NCBI GenBank assembly: GCA_027578815.1
Contig: JANBTH010000419.1
Location: forward strand, 1-17,781
Origin: Coemansia sp. RSA 1804
Lineage: Eukaryota; Kickxellomycota; Kickxellomycetes; Kickxellales; Kickxellaceae
Direction of reading: 5' to 3'
Length of the DNA: 17,781 nt
Under the pieces are notes generated by a model. The model was given only the letters and a program-made list of their open reading frames with translations, was not told the origin of the DNA and made no database searches. The position numbers and the translations under genes are program-made. Of this stretch, positions 15,561 through 17,781 are shown one piece after another (within the stretch, counting starts at the first letter, position 1; every line of letters begins with the position of its first letter).

Positions 15561-16943
15561 CTACGCGGCGCCAGCAGCCGCACTAGCAGCCTCGCCAACC
15601 GCCGACCCGGTGCTCTGCAGGTACTCCTGAATGCTGTGGTAGAGCTCCATCTGCTTCTCCGAGTTCAGCGACAAGAACGACGAGAACAGACCGCCCACAG
15701 TCACCGTCGAGACCTTGATAAAGCTGGAGTAATACGAGTGCGAAAACACCGCCATGATGAACTGGCAGTCAAAGCGGTCGGTAACGCCACCGTGGCCGGG
15801 GATCGAGTTGCCAAAGTCCTTGATATTGAACGCGCGCTTCACGCCGCTGGCAAAGAACCCGCCAAACGGCGCAATCAGCGATGCAAACGCAGAGATCGCA
15901 AGCGAGTGGAACTGCACCGGCCGGATCGTCACCGTCGCAATATGTCTCTTCAGCACAACCGACAGCGCCGCAGACAGCGCCGCCGGCACCCGGTACTCCT
16001 GCGGTACAAACACCGGGTTCTTCTCGCATGTAACGTTGGAAAACGCCGTCATGTGCAGGTTGGGCGGCGGGCAGTACATGAACGGCCAGTCGCTGAGCAT
16101 AGCTGTAAACACGAACCCAAACATCATCGTTGTCACGCCGCCGCCAATGTACCCCTCCCACGTCTTCTTTGGACTGAGCTCAATCAGCTGGTGCCGTCCA
16201 AAGAAGAACCCAAACACGTACGCAAAGATATCGTTGACTATCACCAGCGCTATCGGCAGGAAGAACCAGAAGATCCCCTCGAATATGTTCTCGATCATGT
16301 ACTGGCTCTGCACCACCACCAATCCAAGCGCCATATGCGTCCACGCAAACTGGCCCATCTGGAACCGGTAGTACCCCTTGCGCAGTGTGCTGACAAACCA
16401 CACGAATCCAATCAGGTACAGGCTAAACGAGATGAACCTGTGGTGCGCAAAGAACGGCTGCAAATGCGCCTCCAGCCACGGATGCCTCTTCAGCGCACGG
16501 TGCATGTTCTCTCCATACAGATAGTACTCCAGACATATCAGAAAGTACGCGTTCATTGCACGCGACCACGGCAGGTCGCGCTCCTTCTTGGGCACCGACG
16601 ACAGCGATATCACTTCACGGTAGATAAGCACCTGCAGACACAGGACCATCAGCATCGTCGACAGTGGGCCAAGTGCAATCACCGTGAAGAACCCCGCTAT
16701 CATCAGAAACGTAAACGTCGTGCGTTGCCTCCAGTTCCTCCACTTCTTCTTGGTATCCTCCTGCGGAACAATGCCTGCGCCTTTTCCCTGCCCATCATCA
16801 CCATCGTTCTCGTCGTAGTCGCCCTTGGCGGCGGCGGTGCTGCCGTTATCAATGGGCTTGCGGTGACGGAGTTTGGTCGGGCTGCCAATATTCTCGCCCG
16901 ACTGCATGTTTGCCGTTGAGCCTTTCTTGGTTACGCGGCCCAT
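15561..16943 (-). CDS. CDS1: CDP-diacylglycerol synthase (phosphatidate cytidylyltransferase)
   Basis: A 460-residue integral membrane enzyme that makes CDP-diacylglycerol from phosphatidic acid and CTP, the precursor of phosphatidylinositol and other phospholipids, normally in the ER. The family signature is intact near the C-terminus: VKRAFNIKDFGNSIPGHGG (368-386) followed by DRFD (389-392), including the acidic and basic residues expected at the active site. A second landmark, VNDIFAYVFGFFFGRHQLI then LSPKKTWEG, occupies 236-264. About eight hydrophobic segments lie between 77 and 425. The N-terminal 75 residues are hydrophilic and charged, as in other eukaryotic members, and the C-terminus is Ala-rich (445-460). 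Length is close to that of yeast and human enzymes (about 445-460). The start is the only sensible ATG before a basic N-terminus. It is the ER-type Cds1, not the unrelated mitochondrial Tam41. Confidence 0.96.
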   Translation of the reverse strand: MGRVTKKGSTANMQSGENIGSPTKLRHRKPIDNGSTAAAKGDYDENDGDDGQGKGAGIVPQEDTKKKWRNWRQRTTFTFLMIAGFFTVIALGPLSTMLMVLCLQVLIYREVISLSSVPKKERDLPWSRAMNAYFLICLEYYLYGENMHRALKRHPWLEAHLQPFFAHHRFISFSLYLIGFVWFVSTLRKGYYRFQMGQFAWTHMALGLVVVQSQYMIENIFEGIFWFFLPIALVIVNDIFAYVFGFFFGRHQLIELSPKKTWEGYIGGGVTTMMFGFVFTAMLSDWPFMYCPPPNLHMTAFSNVTCEKNPVFVPQEYRVPAALSAALSVVLKRHIATVTIRPVQFHSLAISAFASLIAPFGGFFASGVKRAFNIKDFGNSIPGHGGVTDRFDCQFIMAVFSHSYYSSFIKVSTVTVGGLFSSFLSLNSEKQMELYHSIQEYLQSTGSAVGEAASAAAGAA

Positions 16944-17781
16944 CCTTCAACTGTTCAACTATTTAACCTCAGTACCGATATGCTGCTATGCCTACGCTGG
17001 CTTGCTCGACTGCCAACCCGGTCCAATATGGCGCGTGTATAAGGGGATGAATAGAAGAAAAGAGAAAACAATAGTTATAAAAGTAGACGGGAAGGGAGGT
17101 AAGACAGAAGCAAAGAGACTACTACCAAGTGAATATAGAACGTGGTGGTAATGAATGGTAAACAAGCCAAAGGCGTTATGAATGAAGACACGGTAGAGGA
17201 GGCGAGAGCATTTCCAGGCGTAAATAGCAAATCTAACAGCAAAAAGGAAGAAAAGAAGAAAGAGAGGAGAAGAGAAGCAAAACCAAAAAAAAATGCAACA
17301 ACGCCCCTCCGCCTTGGCCAACCGAACTGGCTTGGCTTTTAGTAAACGTTAGTAAATCAATCAATCCCAGCATAGAAAGTGCTAAACAACCACCAACGCC
17401 AGCGGCGTCTGTCAATCTCATCGTCATAGCATACACGAGTTTTTTAGGGCTCTTTTTTCTATCCCAATCGTCCTTTTGCGGGTCATCTGAAGAGGCAGCA
17501 GCAGCCTCCCGCCGCCTCTAATGCGCATAGGTGGCATTGGCTTGCTTTAATCAAAGGTTCTATGCTGTCTCGACCGCTACTCGTATTCTCCTCTATTCGT
17601 CCACATTGCTCATAGGTGAACGAAAAGAGACAGGAACGAGAACGAGAACGAAAACGACCGGCTCATCCAAAGACAAACAAAACAGATTACGAAAAGTGAT
17701 TCTAGTGGAAAGCATGCTTTGCCAGTGTGAACAAACGGCTGTTGAAAAACGAAAACCAAAATTAAGAAAGAAAGATAGAAC
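16944..17781. promoter_or_regulatory. CDS1 upstream region and right window edge
   Basis: An 838-base stretch with the CDS1 promoter (minus strand) and whatever lies before the next gene. The plus strand is strongly purine-rich from about 17050 to 17300, with (A/G)n runs ending in a 9-base A run at 17285-17293; the minus strand is therefore a polypyrimidine tract typical of fungal promoters. Open frames here are low-complexity Lys/Glu-rich or Phe/Leu-rich artefacts of that bias. Near the right edge there is a small hexamer repeat (17634-17657). No start of a further gene can be supported. Confidence 0.4.
17634..17657 (+). repeat. GAACGA hexamer repeat
   Basis: Three perfect GAACGA units followed by one AAACGA unit; an isolated GAACGA also sits at 17618-17623. 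It is a short tandem repeat in noncoding DNA. It does not have the alternating orientation of heat-shock elements, and no role can be assigned. Confidence 0.75.

Noticed and set aside
15444..16919. A 491-codon plus-strand open frame lying almost entirely antisense to CDS1
   Set aside because: The opposite strand encodes a complete, motif-perfect CDS1. The antisense product is a His/Arg/Gln-rich sequence with no family character. It stays open because G/C-ending codons avoid the sense codons whose complements are stops.
17142..17342. A Lys/Glu-rich 66-codon plus-strand frame upstream of CDS1
   Set aside because: It comes from the purine-rich tract of the promoter; the translation is low-complexity with no supporting features.

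Overview
The window looks like nuclear DNA of a fungus. Its seven protein genes are mostly separated by a few hundred bases and have few introns, the standard code works throughout, and the recognisable products are conserved eukaryotic housekeeping proteins. SPT8, a SAGA subunit known from fungi but not animals, argues most strongly for a fungus. A CaMKK-type kinase, a GNB1L/Asa1-type WD40 protein and an unusually long Nup192/NUP205 suggest an early-diverging lineage rather than a yeast, perhaps Kickxellomycotina. That placement is inference.

Left block (83-3770, all on the minus strand): a two-exon Ca2+/calmodulin-dependent kinase kinase (CaMKK/Ssp1 type); a small two-exon gene for a single-pass membrane protein that I cannot identify; and ASA1, a WD40 protein of the Tra1/PIKK-assembly (ASTRA) machinery. 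A 739-base divergent intergenic region follows, with a probable 5' UTR intron for the next gene.

Centre (4510-11481, plus strand): one uninterrupted 2323-codon frame for the inner-ring nucleoporin Nup192/NUP205. It meets the next gene tail to tail across a 753-base AT-rich spacer.

Right block (12235-16943, all on the minus strand): an unidentified polytopic membrane protein; SPT8, a WD40 subunit of SAGA; and CDS1, the ER CDP-diacylglycerol synthase. These three are visibly richer in G+C, especially at third codon positions, than the genes to the left. The last 838 bases hold the CDS1 upstream region and no gene I can support.

The genes are not an operon or a single pathway. They cover energy and stress signalling (CaMKK), PIKK assembly and transcription coactivation (ASA1, SPT8), nuclear transport (NUP192) and phospholipid synthesis (CDS1). 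I found no mobile element, CRISPR array, tRNA or rRNA, and no convincing undescribed system. The points most worth a second look are the splicing of the small membrane-protein gene, which has a tandem acceptor that sets the frame and a stop codon overlapping a donor, with a possible third exon; the unidentified polytopic membrane protein; the oversized nucleoporin; and the step in base composition near 12 kb.
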